DNA of 41,391 bases, from the NCBI GenBank assembly GCA_020633315.1, contig JACKDV010000036.1, forward strand, positions 1 through 41,391, given 5' to 3'. The stretch is from Myxococcales bacterium (GTDB lineage: Bacteria; Myxococcota_A; Polyangia; Nannocystales; Nannocystaceae). Of this stretch, positions 22,504 to 31,728 are shown piece after piece; the stretch's first letter is position 1, and every line of letters starts with the position of its first letter. The notes below the pieces were generated by a model that did not search any database, was not told where the DNA came from, and was given only the letters and a program-made list of their open reading frames with translations. The translations under genes and the position numbers were made by a program.

Positions 22504-25500
22504 ATGGGCTCACTCGAGAACGGATCGCCGTCCGAGGATCCGAGCGTCGTCGCGCAGCGGCGCCGGCTGGAGGCGCGGCTGTTCGGGGCGCCGCTCGAGC
22601 CCGTCCACGTGGGTCGCTTCGCGTTGCTGCGGCGGCTGGGCTCGGGGGCGATGGGGGTCGTGCACCTGGCCTACGACGAGGTGCTCGACCGCAAGGTCGC
22701 GATCAAGCTCATCCGTCGCGATCGATCGCGCTCGACCACGGCGGAGGGGATGCTGCGCGAGGCGCAGGCGATGGCTCGGCTGTCCCACCCCAACGTGGTG
22801 CAGGTGTACGAGGCGGGCGAGCATGCCGGCGGGGTGTTCGTGGCGATGGAGCTGGTCGAGGGCCAGACCCTGCGGGAGTGGCTCGAGGGCGCGGGCGCGG
22901 GCGTGCCGTGGCGAGATCGCCTGGCGCGGGTGATCGAGGCCGGCCGCGGGCTGGCCGAGGCCCACCGCGCGGGCGTGGTGCACCGCGACCTCAAGCCCGA
23001 CAACGTGCTGCTCACCGCGCGCGGCGAGGCCAAGGTCTCCGACTTCGGCCTCGCCGGCCTGCTGACCCAGGCCGAGGTGCTGCCCGCCAGCGCGTCGAGC
23101 CTCGAGCGCCTCGCGTGCACGGCCGGCGTGGGCGGGACGCCGCTCTACATGGCCCCCGAGGTCTTCGCCGGCCTCCCCGCGGATCACCGCAGCGATCAGT
23201 TCGGCTTCTGCGTGATGGCCCACGAGGCCGCGCTGGGTGTCCGGCCGTTCGAGGGCTCCACCTACCGGGCCCTCGAGGAGGCGGTCACCGCCGGTCGTCG
23301 TCGCGCCGTCGATCCGGGCACGATCGACCCCGTCGTGCTGGAGGCGATCTCGCGAGGCCTCGCGACCGACCCCGCCGATCGCTGGCCCTCGATGGACGAG
23401 CTGCTCGCGGCCCTGTCCCCCGTCCCGCGCACGCGCACGCGCACGCGGCTCGGGATGCTCCTGGGCCTGGGCCTCGTCTCGCTCGCCGCGATGGGGATCG
23501 CGGTGTGGACGGCGGGAGCGCAGCCCGATCCCTGCGGCGATGCGGCCGAGCACCTGGTGGGGGCCTGGGACGCCGAGCGTCGCGACCAGGTCCGGGCGGC
23601 GCTCGAGGCCGGACCCGCCGGCTCGCTCGGGGCCGAGACCTGGACCCGCATCGCGCCGCGCCTCGACGCCTACGCGGAGGCCTGGACGCAGCAGCGCCGC
23701 CACGCCTGCGTGCTCACCCGGGTGCACCACGAGCAGTCCGAGGAGGCGCTCGAGCTGCGCCGGGGCTGCCTCGATCGCGCGCGCTCGAGCCTCGCCGAGT
23801 CGGTCGCCGCCCTCGCCCGCGGCGAGCCCGAGACGATCGAGCACGGGCTGGAGCTGGTCGAGGGCCTGCCCTCGCTGGAGCGCTGCGCCGACCCGAGCCC
23901 GCTGCGGGAGTCGATCCCCCCGCCGGCGCCCGAGCAGCGCGAGCGCGTGCGCGAGCTGTGGCAGCGCCTCGCCGAGTCGGAGGTGCGCCGTGCCGCAGGC
24001 GACTACCGCGGCGCGCTCGAGCGAGCCGAGCGGGCCGAGGCCGGCCTCGAGGGGCTCGCCTACGGGCCCGTCGAGACGGAGATCGCCTTCGCGATCGGTC
24101 GCGCCAGCAGCGAGCTGAACGAGGAGGCGCAGGCCGAGGCCGCGTTCGCTCGGGCCCAGCAGCTCGCGCTCGAGCACGGGCAGTGGGAGCTCGCCCTCGA
24201 CTCCGCCTCGTGGCTCGCCTTCACCCTGGGCGCCCGGCAGCGACGCTTCGCCGAGGCGCGGGTCTGGATCGGAGTGGCTCGCGGCCTGCTCGCGCGGGAC
24301 CCATCGTCGCGCAGCCGGGCCCGCTTCCACTCGCGGCTCGCGGCCGTCCTCGATCGCGAGGCCCGCTACGACGAGTCGATCGCCGAGTACCGCGAGGCGA
24401 TCGCGGCGGGGCTCGCCGACGGGGAGGATGCCTTCGTCGCCGACACCCGCGAGAACCTGGGCCAGACGCTGCTCGCCGCCGGGCACCACGACCAGGCCGA
24501 GGCCGAGCTCCGGGCCGCGCTGGAGCTGCACCGTCGCCTCCGCGGCCCCCAACACCCCAAGGTCGTGCATGCCCTCACCTCGCTGGCCATCCTGCTCACC
24601 CAGCGCGGACGCTACGACGACGCGATGCAGACGGTGAGCGAGGCACGGAGCCTGGGCGAGGAGGTCATGCCCGGGCACCCCGGGCTCGCCCTGGTGGTGC
24701 TGGCCCAGAGCGGGGTGCTCGACGCCCAGGGCCGGCCGGACGAGGCCATCGCGCTCCTCGAGGAGGCGCTGCGGCGGTGGGAGCCGATCCTGGGCCCCGA
24801 CCACGTCACCACGATCTCGATCCACAACAACCTGGGGGCCGCGCTGATCAACCGCGGCTGGATCGAGCGGGGCGAGCCGCACCTGCGCGAGGTGGTGCGA
24901 GGCAACACCGTGCTGTACGGGGTCGATCATCCGGCCACCGCCGATGCGATCGACAACCTGGGCATCGCGCTCCAGCTACGCGGGCGCTGGTCGGAGGCGG
25001 AGGCCGAGCACCGGCGGGCCCTCGAGTCGCTGCGCGCTCGGCTGGGACCCCGCCACCTGCGCGTGGGCGAGGTCGAGTCCAACCTGGCCGGGGCGCTCGC
25101 GGGCCAGGGGCGACACGAGGAGGCCAGCGCCGAGACCCGGGTGTCCCTCGCGATCCTCGAGGCGACGCTGGGCGCCGATCATCCGACCGTGGCCGCGACG
25201 CGCAACGACCTCGCCACCACGCTGCTGGCCCTGGGGCACCCGCCGCAGGCCGAGCGCGAGCTCCGGGCGGCGCTGGCCACCTTCGAGCGCACCCTGCCCG
25301 ACGAGCACCCCAACCTCGTCATCGTGCGCACCAACCTCGGCGATGCCCTCGCGGCCCAGGGCGACCTGGACGGAGCGCGGGCCGTGCTCGAGCGCGCCGT
25401 CGCGGTGGCCGAGCGGATCGAGGGCTCGGTGCAGGCGCGGGCCGACGCCCGCCGGGCCCTCGCGAAGGTGCTGCGGCGGAGCCCCGATGGCCAGCGGCGG

Positions 25501-25602
25501 GCGCGGGAGCTCGCCGAGCGGGCCCGGGAGGACTACCGCACGCTGCCGCCCGACGCCCTCGACGGCCAGCTCGAGGAGCTCGACGCCTGGCTCGGCCCGT
25601 GA
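22504..25602 (+). CDS. Transmembrane Ser/Thr protein kinase with TPR-like region
   Basis: A 1032-residue Hanks-type kinase. The kinase domain (about 38-305) has the Gly loop LGSGAMGVV (45-53), K68, the catalytic loop HRDLKPDN with D162, DFG at 180-182 and APE at 218-220, so it should be active. One membrane helix follows a basic stretch (about 316-337, LGMLLGLGLVSLAAMGIAVW). The remaining 690 residues are helical repeats of TPR type, for example LGQTLLAAGHHDQAEAELRA, LGAALINRGWIERGEPHLRE and LGDALAAQGDLDGARAVLER, likely for protein binding. This layout is common in myxobacteria. It is divergent from the ECF sigma gene, a probable functional partner. ATG 22504 is preferred over an upstream TTG. 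Confidence 0.95.
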   Translation: MGSLENGSPSEDPSVVAQRRRLEARLFGAPLEPVHVGRFALLRRLGSGAMGVVHLAYDEVLDRKVAIKLIRRDRSRSTTAEGMLREAQAMARLSHPNVVQVYEAGEHAGGVFVAMELVEGQTLREWLEGAGAGVPWRDRLARVIEAGRGLAEAHRAGVVHRDLKPDNVLLTARGEAKVSDFGLAGLLTQAEVLPASASSLERLACTAGVGGTPLYMAPEVFAGLPADHRSDQFGFCVMAHEAALGVRPFEGSTYRALEEAVTAGRRRAVDPGTIDPVVLEAISRGLATDPADRWPSMDELLAALSPVPRTRTRTRLGMLLGLGLVSLAAMGIAVWTAGAQPDPCGDAAEHLVGAWDAERRDQVRAALEAGPAGSLGAETWTRIAPRLDAYAEAWTQQRRHACVLTRVHHEQSEEALELRRGCLDRARSSLAESVAALARGEPETIEHGLELVEGLPSLERCADPSPLRESIPPPAPEQRERVRELWQRLAESEVRRAAGDYRGALERAERAEAGLEGLAYGPVETEIAFAIGRASSELNEEAQAEAAFARAQQLALEHGQWELALDSASWLAFTLGARQRRFAEARVWIGVARGLLARDPSSRSRARFHSRLAAVLDREARYDESIAEYREAIAAGLADGEDAFVADTRENLGQTLLAAGHHDQAEAELRAALELHRRLRGPQHPKVVHALTSLAILLTQRGRYDDAMQTVSEARSLGEEVMPGHPGLALVVLAQSGVLDAQGRPDEAIALLEEALRRWEPILGPDHVTTISIHNNLGAALINRGWIERGEPHLREVVRGNTVLYGVDHPATADAIDNLGIALQLRGRWSEAEAEHRRALESLRARLGPRHLRVGEVESNLAGALAGQGRHEEASAETRVSLAILEATLGADHPTVAATRNDLATTLLALGHPPQAERELRAALATFERTLPDEHPNLVIVRTNLGDALAAQGDLDGARAVLERAVAVAERIEGSVQARADARRALAKVLRRSPDGQRRARELAERAREDYRTLPPDALDGQLEELDAWLGP

Positions 25603-25606
25603 GCGA

Positions 25607-26617
25607 TCAGGGCTCGTCCGTCGGCCGGGGCCCCTCGTCCACCCGCACATTGGCCGCGCGGGCCTCGATCTCCGCGAACGCCTCGGGCGACGGCCGCACC
25701 ACGTGGTAGACGGCATCGGTGCTGCTCATGCAGCTGCCGCTCTCGTAGTCCATCGCCACCACGGCCACGCCCGCCGTCGCATCGCCCCACAGCGCGCGGA
25801 TGTTGGGCGTGAAGGAATTCAGGGTCATCTCCGGCGGGTCGCCCAGCCAGTCGGTGTGGGTCTCCTCGAGCAACACCTCGATCCCCTTGACCCGCAGGTA
25901 GAAGAAGCCGCTGCGGTACAGCGCCTCCACCGGTCGCGCCGCGGGGGCCCGCGGGGCCTGCCACGCGGCGAGCTCCTCCTCGCTCATCATCATGCGGCGG
26001 TTCTCGTCGAGGGGCACCTCCACGGCCAGCGGGGGCAGGCTGCGCCAGCCGTCGCGCAGCTCGGCCTCCACGCTCGCCACCGCGTGGCCCACCGCCTCCG
26101 CCTCCTCGGCGCAGGCCTTGGCGTCCTCGCCCCACTCGCTGCTGCGCCCCACCGCCGAGCCGTCGGCCAGCCGCACCCGTCGCAGCTCGCGGTCGTCCTC
26201 GGTGCTGCGCCACACCACCTCGTAGGTGCCCATGTCCATGTCGGCCCCCGACGAGCTCGTTTGCTCGTAGGCCACCACCTGCGTGCCATCGAGCGAGATC
26301 GCGGGGAAGCCCTCGCTCGTCACCGCGAAGCGGCACTCGCCGATCCCCGGCAGGCACTCGTCCATCTCGTCGGCGGGATCGCAGCGATCGTGGAAGAACA
26401 GGGCCGGGCGTCCCGCGGGCAGGGCGATGATCTCGGCGGGCGGAGCCGGGGCCGCGGGCTTCGGGGCGGGCGGCCGAGGCTTCGCGGCGGGGATCGAGAC
26501 CACCTCGCTGTGCGCCCGCGGCTCGCTCTCCTCGATCACCAGCTCCTCGGGCGTGGGAGGAGGGGCGGTGCAGGCACCGAGCACCGCGAGCACGAGGACG
26601 AGGCGACCGAGCTCCAT
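25607..26617 (-). CDS. Lipoprotein of unknown function
   Basis: A 336-residue protein with signal MELGRLVLVLAVLGAC and lipobox, a Pro/Ala/Glu-rich linker (about 20-70) and a folded domain. Visible parts are LFFHDRCDPADEMDECLPG, FPAISLDGTQVVAYEQTSS and YEVVWRSTEDDRELRRVRLA, which suggest beta strands as in a propeller or WD-like fold; the last 100 residues contain YRSGFFYLRVKGIEVLLEE. No family recognised. ATG at 26615-26617 gives the signal peptide directly after the start; ATG at 26626 is possible. It converges with the TPR kinase, with four bases between stop codons. Confidence 0.7.
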   Translation of the reverse strand: MELGRLVLVLAVLGACTAPPPTPEELVIEESEPRAHSEVVSIPAAKPRPPAPKPAAPAPPAEIIALPAGRPALFFHDRCDPADEMDECLPGIGECRFAVTSEGFPAISLDGTQVVAYEQTSSSGADMDMGTYEVVWRSTEDDRELRRVRLADGSAVGRSSEWGEDAKACAEEAEAVGHAVASVEAELRDGWRSLPPLAVEVPLDENRRMMMSEEELAAWQAPRAPAARPVEALYRSGFFYLRVKGIEVLLEETHTDWLGDPPEMTLNSFTPNIRALWGDATAGVAVVAMDYESGSCMSSTDAVYHVVRPSPEAFAEIEARAANVRVDEGPRPTDEP

Positions 26618-26772
26618 GCCCCCCATCGTAGCGACGAATGCGTTGGCGCCTTCACCATCCATTCGGCGGCCCCCGGGCCCGTGGCCTGCTGCGCACTCCT
26701 ACCTACATCGTCGCTGGGGCTTTCTCGCCGATTTTTGGCCGTCAGGCCCCACTTGGGCGAGGTTGCCCCTCG

Positions 26773-27732
26773 ATGGACGTCGCCGCTCCCTTGCTCGACG
26801 TGGCCGCTCGGGTCACCCAGCCCTTTGCGCCCGAGCTCGACGAGGCGCCGCCCGTGCGCAGCCGCGAGCTGGTGATCCACAGCAAGCAGTACCGCATCGT
26901 GGACACCCTCGGCGAGGGCGGCATGGGCATCGTGCATCGGGCCTACGATCCGGTGCTCGAGCGCGAGGTCGCGCTCAAGGTGCTCAAGCCGGGGCTGCCC
27001 GCGGCGGCCCGGCGCTGCTTCCGACAGGAGGCGCTGCTCGGCGCGCGGCTGTGCCACCCCAACCTGGTGCGGATCTTCGACTACGGCGTGCTGCCCGAGC
27101 GCGGGCTCGAGTGGTTCGCCATGGAGCTGCTGCGCGGCAAGGACCTCGAGCGGCTGCTCGGCGGGGCGCGTCGCCGCGGCCTGCGGTTCTCGCTGACGCT
27201 GGTGGGGCAGGTCTTCGACGGCGTGCTCGATGCGCTCGGCCACACCCATCGCCACGGCATCATCCACCGCGACGTCAAGCCGGCCAACGTGTTCGTCACC
27301 CGCGAGACCCACGGCACCCGCGTGACGGCCAAGCTGCTCGACTTCGGGGTGGCCTGCGATCTGCGGCGCCGCGACGGCGACGCGATCGAGCGCTGCGGCG
27401 ACCCGCGCTACGTGGCGCCCGAGCAGGCGCTGGGCACCTCTCCGCCCGACGCCCGCACCGACGTCTACGCCGCGGGCATGAGCCTGTTCGAGGTGGTCAC
27501 CGGGCGGCATCCCTTCGAGGATCTGCTCGCCGGCTCGAGCGAGGGGCTGATCGCGGCGCACTGCCAGCGCGAGCCCCCGCGGCCCGGCGAGCTGCTGCCG
27601 CGCGAGCTGCCGGTGGCGATCCGCTGCGGCCTCGACGTGGTCTTCGCCAAGGCCTGCGCCAAGGATCCCGACGAGCGCTTCGCCAGCGCGGCCGACATGC
27701 GCCGCGCGCTGCTCGACGTGCTGCCCTGCTGA
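26773..27732 (+). CDS. Cytoplasmic Ser/Thr protein kinase
   Basis: A 319-residue Hanks-type kinase made of little more than the kinase domain. The Gly loop is LGEGGMGIVHRAYD, K69 lies in VALKVLK, the catalytic loop is IIHRDVKPANVFV with D167, DFG starts at D190 and the APE motif reads YVAPEQAL. A 35-residue N-terminal extension precedes it. No membrane helix or sensor domain is present, so signals must come through partners. The ATG at 26773 was chosen because upstream codons in frame look non-coding. It is divergent from the lipoprotein gene; nothing links it clearly to the larger kinase. Confidence 0.93.
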   Translation: MDVAAPLLDVAARVTQPFAPELDEAPPVRSRELVIHSKQYRIVDTLGEGGMGIVHRAYDPVLEREVALKVLKPGLPAAARRCFRQEALLGARLCHPNLVRIFDYGVLPERGLEWFAMELLRGKDLERLLGGARRRGLRFSLTLVGQVFDGVLDALGHTHRHGIIHRDVKPANVFVTRETHGTRVTAKLLDFGVACDLRRRDGDAIERCGDPRYVAPEQALGTSPPDARTDVYAAGMSLFEVVTGRHPFEDLLAGSSEGLIAAHCQREPPRPGELLPRELPVAIRCGLDVVFAKACAKDPDERFASAADMRRALLDVLPC

Positions 27733-27857
27733 GCGACCGACTCGATCCGACGATCGTCGATCCACGCGCTCCGAGCTCCGCCTTCGCTCGCTCGCCCAGC
27801 CGCGTCCGCGGGCGCGCCCCGGGGCCATGCGCCGCGTGGGGTATCCCTGGCCTCGCG

Positions 27858-28120
27858 ATGAGCGAGCCCATGATCGACTTCGAGCGCCTGCAGCGAGGCG
27901 TGGAGATCCTGTCTCGGATCGGGCGCCGCGAGGACCACGGCATCGACCGGCCCGCGTTCATGGAGGCCCGGCAGTGGCTGCGCCAGCGGGCGGAGGAGGC
28001 CGGCCTCGAGCCCGAGCAGGACTCCGTGACGCCCGACCCGGCGCGCCGGATCACGGGCCGACGAATCTCCTCGAGGGGCTCGAGCGCGCTCTCGCAGCGC
28101 GCCGCGAGGGATGCACCTAG
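27858..28120 (+). pseudogene. Broken M20-type amidase (allantoate/carbamoyl amino acid hydrolase) gene
   Basis: From ATG 27858 the frame encodes RLQRGVEILSRIGRREDHG, then IDRPAFMEARQWLRQRAEEA and GLEPEQDSV, which resembles the N-terminus of Zn-dependent amidohydrolases of the allantoate amidohydrolase group. After about residue 57 the similarity stops. In another frame, up to TAG 28118-28120, the sequence reads TNLLEGLERALAARREGCT, which could be a C-terminal end. This suggests an internal deletion removing roughly 350 codons plus a frame change. The stop overlaps that of the convergent acetyltransferase gene. Identification rests on a short stretch. Confidence 0.45.
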
Positions 28121-28884
28121 CCCTCGACCAGCGAGGTCATCCGGCAGACCTCGGCGAAGCCCAGGCGCGCGAGGATCGGCGCCGAGCTGCTCTCGATGGC
28201 GTGGGTGGTGAGCCACGCGAGCCCGCGCTGCCGGGCCTGCTGGGCGCGCGCGGCCACCAGCGCGCGGTACAGGCCGCGGCCGCGGTGCTCGGGCAGCACC
28301 ACCGCGCCCAGCAAGAACGCCGACCGCGGCAGCATGACCGCCGCCGCCGCCCCGGCCGGCTCGCCGCGGTAGCGGGCCAGGGTCATCGGCGCGCGCTCGG
28401 GAGCGGTGCGCAGCACGTGGCGATGGAAGGCGAGCATCGGCTCCGGGTCGGCGTCCCAGCCCCGCGCCATCACCTGGGTGTACGCCTCCAGCTGCTCCTC
28501 GCCCACGGGCTCCACCGTGAGCTCGGGCGGCAGCTCGAGCGCCAGGCCCTCGGGCGCGCGCGCGGCCGCGATCAAGGTGATGGGCCGCAGGCCGCGGCTG
28601 CGCAGGCGCTGCACGAGGTCGGCCGGGCTCGAGTCGGGGCCCACCGTCCAGCGAAAGCGGATGCCCTGCTCGCGGTACTCGGCCAGGGTGCGGTCGATGA
28701 TCGCATCGACCTCGTCGGGCGGCAGCGTGGCGAGGCACACCTCGTTCATGCCGCCGGTGCGCAGCGAGGGGGTGATGAGCTGCATCCACCCCGGTCGCTC
28801 GATCACGCGGGTGTCGGGCAGCGGCACGAACGCCCGACGGGAAGCGACCAACACCTCGTGGAGCAGCTCGTCGTGAGGTCGCAT
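28117..28884 (-). CDS. GNAT-family N-acetyltransferase
   Basis: A 255-residue protein. The C-terminal half carries the acetyl-CoA-binding motif A (LGAVVLPEHRGRGLYRALVA, with RGRGLY), followed by ARAQQARQRGLAWLTTHAIE and the closing GFAEVCRMTSL. The N-terminal half looks like a degenerate second GNAT domain or a substrate-binding cap (GGMNEVCLATLPPDEVDAII, FRWTVGPDSSPADLVQRLRS). Substrate unknown. ATG at 28882-28884. Its stop codon overlaps that of the amidase remnant on the other strand (CTAG). Confidence 0.87.
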   Translation of the reverse strand: MRPHDELLHEVLVASRRAFVPLPDTRVIERPGWMQLITPSLRTGGMNEVCLATLPPDEVDAIIDRTLAEYREQGIRFRWTVGPDSSPADLVQRLRSRGLRPITLIAAARAPEGLALELPPELTVEPVGEEQLEAYTQVMARGWDADPEPMLAFHRHVLRTAPERAPMTLARYRGEPAGAAAAVMLPRSAFLLGAVVLPEHRGRGLYRALVAARAQQARQRGLAWLTTHAIESSSAPILARLGFAEVCRMTSLVEG

Positions 28885-29002
28885 GTTCCCTCGGGCACCG
28901 ACCTCTTTCGCACGGAGCGAGGGGCACGGGCAACTCCCCGGACCATCGCTGCGGCGAGCGGCCGGACGACGGCGCGCGCCGGCATGTCGCTCGACGCGGC
29001 GC

Positions 29003-30838
29003 TCACTGGCGCCGGGTCACCACGAGGGTCTGCCAGGTGGTGTCCAGCGGCACCGCCGGGATCGTCAGCTCCCCGGCCTCGTCGGCGATGGCCTGCCCGC
29101 CGAGCTCGCCGAGCTGCCAGTCGACCTCCTCGCCCGCGCGACAGCGGAACGCCTGCACCCGGCGCAAGGAGACGTCGACCGCGAGCGGCAGCGGACCGTC
29201 GTAGCGATCTCCGGTGGTGGGGTATCCCGGCAGCGGCGGGTCCCCGCCCTCGCCGTCGAGCACCCGCAGCGGGAGCTCGAAGCGATCGATCGTGTCCACG
29301 AGCCCTCCCGCATCCCAGCGCAAGAAGCGGTTGAGCGCCCCCGCCAGCTCGCCGTCCCAGCCGGTGTCGCCGGGGATCGTCACGTCTCCCGCGTAGCCGC
29401 TCTCGTCGCTCCAGGGCTGCTGCCCGTTGCCGCGCCCGCTCCCCGGGTCACCGTCGTGCTCGGCCGCGGACAAGCCGGGCCGGGCCTGGTCGCGCCGGAC
29501 GAAGGCGGTGGCGTCGTAGATCGGGTTCCAGCCCTGCTGCCACCAGTCCTCCCCGAGCACGGGGTCGGCCGGTCCGTGGGCGCCCTCGTCCCACACCGCG
29601 AGGTGGGGTGCTCCCGCCTGCTGCAGGGCCTCGTAGTAGGTCAGCCCCGTCAGCGGCGAGGCGATCGTCACCGCCCCGAAGTGGATGGTGGGGTCGTCCT
29701 TGCCGTGGTGGGAGAACGACCACGGGCCGCGAGCCTCCGCCTCGTCGAGCAGCGCTCGGGTGAGGTCCTGCCGGTCCCACGCGATCATGCCGTCGCCGTC
29801 GTCGAGGTCCTGGTCGGGCGAGCCCCACAGCCCCGAGAGCTGAGCGATCCGCGAGGGCCGATGGTTGCGGGGGATCGCCTGGAAGATCGACGCATCGACG
29901 GCCGCGAAGTGCCGCCCGTGCAGCAGGCCGATGGTGGCCGCGCCCGCGCCCCCCATCGAGTCTCCCATGATCGCCACGCGCTGCGGATCGGCCCCCGGCT
30001 CGTTGCGCAGCACCCACTCGAGCAGGTGCAGCACGCGGCGCTGGGTGTAGGGCGGCACGCTGCCGTCGCCGGGGCTGCCCCCCGGCAGCGCCTCGCCGTA
30101 GCCCCACCAGTAGGTGCCGTCGGGGTCGTGCGGCATGATGCGGTACTCGCCCTGCCACCCGCTCATGGGCGGCGTGCCGTCGAAGCCGTGCAGGAGGATC
30201 AGCACCGGCCGTCGCTCGCCCTCGGGGACGTCGTCGGGGCGCGAGACGATCGCGTCGAAGGAGCGCCCCGCGTAGCCGGGCGAGTCGAGGAAGTCGTCGG
30301 TGGTCTGCTGGAGGTAGAGCCAGGTGAAGCCGTCGCCGGGCTCGCTGCCGATCACCGTCGGCCACGGGGGCGTGACCGTGTCCTCCACCGCGATGCTCAT
30401 CGACGCCTCGCTGCGGGCCTCGCCGTCGTCGGCGACGAAGGTCACCGACCACTCGGCGTCGTCGGCCCCCTGGGTGAAGTCGGGGCGGAACGAGAGCGTG
30501 CGCTCGTCCTCGCTCCACTGGGCGCCCGGGGGCAGGTCGAGGGCGAACAGCCGCAGGTCGTCGCCGTCGGGGTCGGAGACCGAGACCGTCACCGACCAGC
30601 TCTCGCGCTCGGCCAGCACCGCGTCGTCGGGCCGCTCGATGACCGGCGGCGAGTTGGGTGACGAGCCGGTGCTCGCGGTGTCGTCGGCCGAGCCGGGGCC
30701 CGTGTCCGAGCCCTCCGTCTCGCCCGCCGTGGGCACGGAGACCGTCGTGGCGGTCGAGGACCCGGACGTCGGATCCTGCGGCTCGGACTTGCTCCCGCAC
30801 GCGACGAGCATGGCCACGCCGAGCATTCGTCCTCGCAT
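29003..30838 (-). CDS. Lipoprotein alpha/beta-hydrolase (esterase-like) with Ig/cadherin-like N-terminal domain
   Basis: A 611-residue lipoprotein: signal MLGVAMLVAC with lipobox, a 45-residue Ser/Thr/Gly/Asp linker, then a cadherin-like module (about 60-150, VTVSVSDPDGDDLRLFALD). The hydrolase follows: HGFDGTPPMSGW is the oxyanion region, VAIMGDSMGGAGAATIGLL carries the nucleophile Ser in GDSMGG, and VWDEGAHGPADP carries the probable catalytic His. The layout recalls secreted esterases of the feruloyl esterase/PHB depolymerase type. It ends with a 120-residue region of unclear role. Probably digests external polymers or prey material; the substrate is not evident. Confidence 0.85.
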   Translation of the reverse strand: MRGRMLGVAMLVACGSKSEPQDPTSGSSTATTVSVPTAGETEGSDTGPGSADDTASTGSSPNSPPVIERPDDAVLAERESWSVTVSVSDPDGDDLRLFALDLPPGAQWSEDERTLSFRPDFTQGADDAEWSVTFVADDGEARSEASMSIAVEDTVTPPWPTVIGSEPGDGFTWLYLQQTTDDFLDSPGYAGRSFDAIVSRPDDVPEGERRPVLILLHGFDGTPPMSGWQGEYRIMPHDPDGTYWWGYGEALPGGSPGDGSVPPYTQRRVLHLLEWVLRNEPGADPQRVAIMGDSMGGAGAATIGLLHGRHFAAVDASIFQAIPRNHRPSRIAQLSGLWGSPDQDLDDGDGMIAWDRQDLTRALLDEAEARGPWSFSHHGKDDPTIHFGAVTIASPLTGLTYYEALQQAGAPHLAVWDEGAHGPADPVLGEDWWQQGWNPIYDATAFVRRDQARPGLSAAEHDGDPGSGRGNGQQPWSDESGYAGDVTIPGDTGWDGELAGALNRFLRWDAGGLVDTIDRFELPLRVLDGEGGDPPLPGYPTTGDRYDGPLPLAVDVSLRRVQAFRCRAGEEVDWQLGELGGQAIADEAGELTIPAVPLDTTWQTLVVTRRQ

Positions 30839-30989
30839 GGGATGAGAAGGTGCCGTCGACGAGGCATCGAGTCAACGCGACGCGTGTGACCTGAACGAGA
30901 CGCAGAGATTGCCGCGGGGCCCGGCGAGGCCGCGGGCTACGGTGCCCTCGTCTGCGTCGCCGACGGGCGACCGATGGGAGCCCTCCGCC

Positions 30990-31727
30990 ATGACGACGAT
31001 CGAGATTCCCGCGCCGCGTGGCCCGGTGCCCGCCACCGTGGCTCGTCCTTCCACCCCCGGGCCCTGGCCGGGCGTGGTGGTGCTCCACGACGCCCTGGGG
31101 GCCACCGCCGACCTCCGCCGCCAGGCCGACTGGCTCGCGAGCGAGGGCTACCTGGCCGCGGCCCCCGACCTCTACCACTGGGGCGGGCGCGCCCGCTGCC
31201 TGGTGTCCACGATCCGCAGCGCCGTCCGTCGGCGGGGCCGTGCGTTCGAGGACATCGAGGCCACGCGCCGCTGGCTGGCCGAGCGCGACGAGTGCACCGG
31301 ACGGATCGGCGTGATCGGCTTCTGCATGGGCGGCGGCTTCGCCCTGCTGCTGGCCCCCGATCCCGGCTATGCGGCCTCGAGCGTCAACTACGGCGCCGTG
31401 CCCGACGACGCCGAGTCGCTGCTCGCCAACGCCTGCCCCATCGTGGCCAGCTACGGCGCGCACGACAAGTCGCTGCGCGGCGCGGCGACCCGCCTCGAGG
31501 GCATCCTGAGCAAGGCCGCGATCCCGCACGACGTGCACGAGTACCCCGACGCCGGCCATGCCTTCCTCAACGACCACGAGCCGAGCGGGGTCCCGTGGAT
31601 CCTCCGGGTGATGGCTCGCTGGTCCAACTCCGCCTTCCACGAGCCCTCGGCTCGCGACGCGCGGCGCCGCATCGTGGCCTTCTTCGACCAGCACCTGCGG
31701 GCCGAGGGCGACCCGGCTCCCGCATGA
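30990..31727 (+). CDS. Dienelactone hydrolase family protein
   Basis: A 245-residue alpha/beta-hydrolase. The catalytic set is C112 in GVIGFCMGGGFALLL, D159 in YGAHDKS and H190 in PDAGHAFLND, as in dienelactone hydrolases. VVVLHDALGATADLRRQAD carries the oxyanion region. Length is normal. ATG 30990 is used. Family members hydrolyse lactones in aromatic breakdown but many have other substrates. It ends one base before the FAD monooxygenase gene on the opposite strand, which could belong to the same pathway, though convergent genes are not co-transcribed. Confidence 0.9.
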   Translation: MTTIEIPAPRGPVPATVARPSTPGPWPGVVVLHDALGATADLRRQADWLASEGYLAAAPDLYHWGGRARCLVSTIRSAVRRRGRAFEDIEATRRWLAERDECTGRIGVIGFCMGGGFALLLAPDPGYAASSVNYGAVPDDAESLLANACPIVASYGAHDKSLRGAATRLEGILSKAAIPHDVHEYPDAGHAFLNDHEPSGVPWILRVMARWSNSAFHEPSARDARRRIVAFFDQHLRAEGDPAPA

Positions 31728-31728
31728 G

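Noticed and set aside
22445..22513. Longer N-terminus of the ECF sigma factor from ATG 22513
   Set aside because: It would overlap the kinase promoter and the first codons of the kinase, and the added residues (Ser/Ala-rich) have no sigma region similarity.
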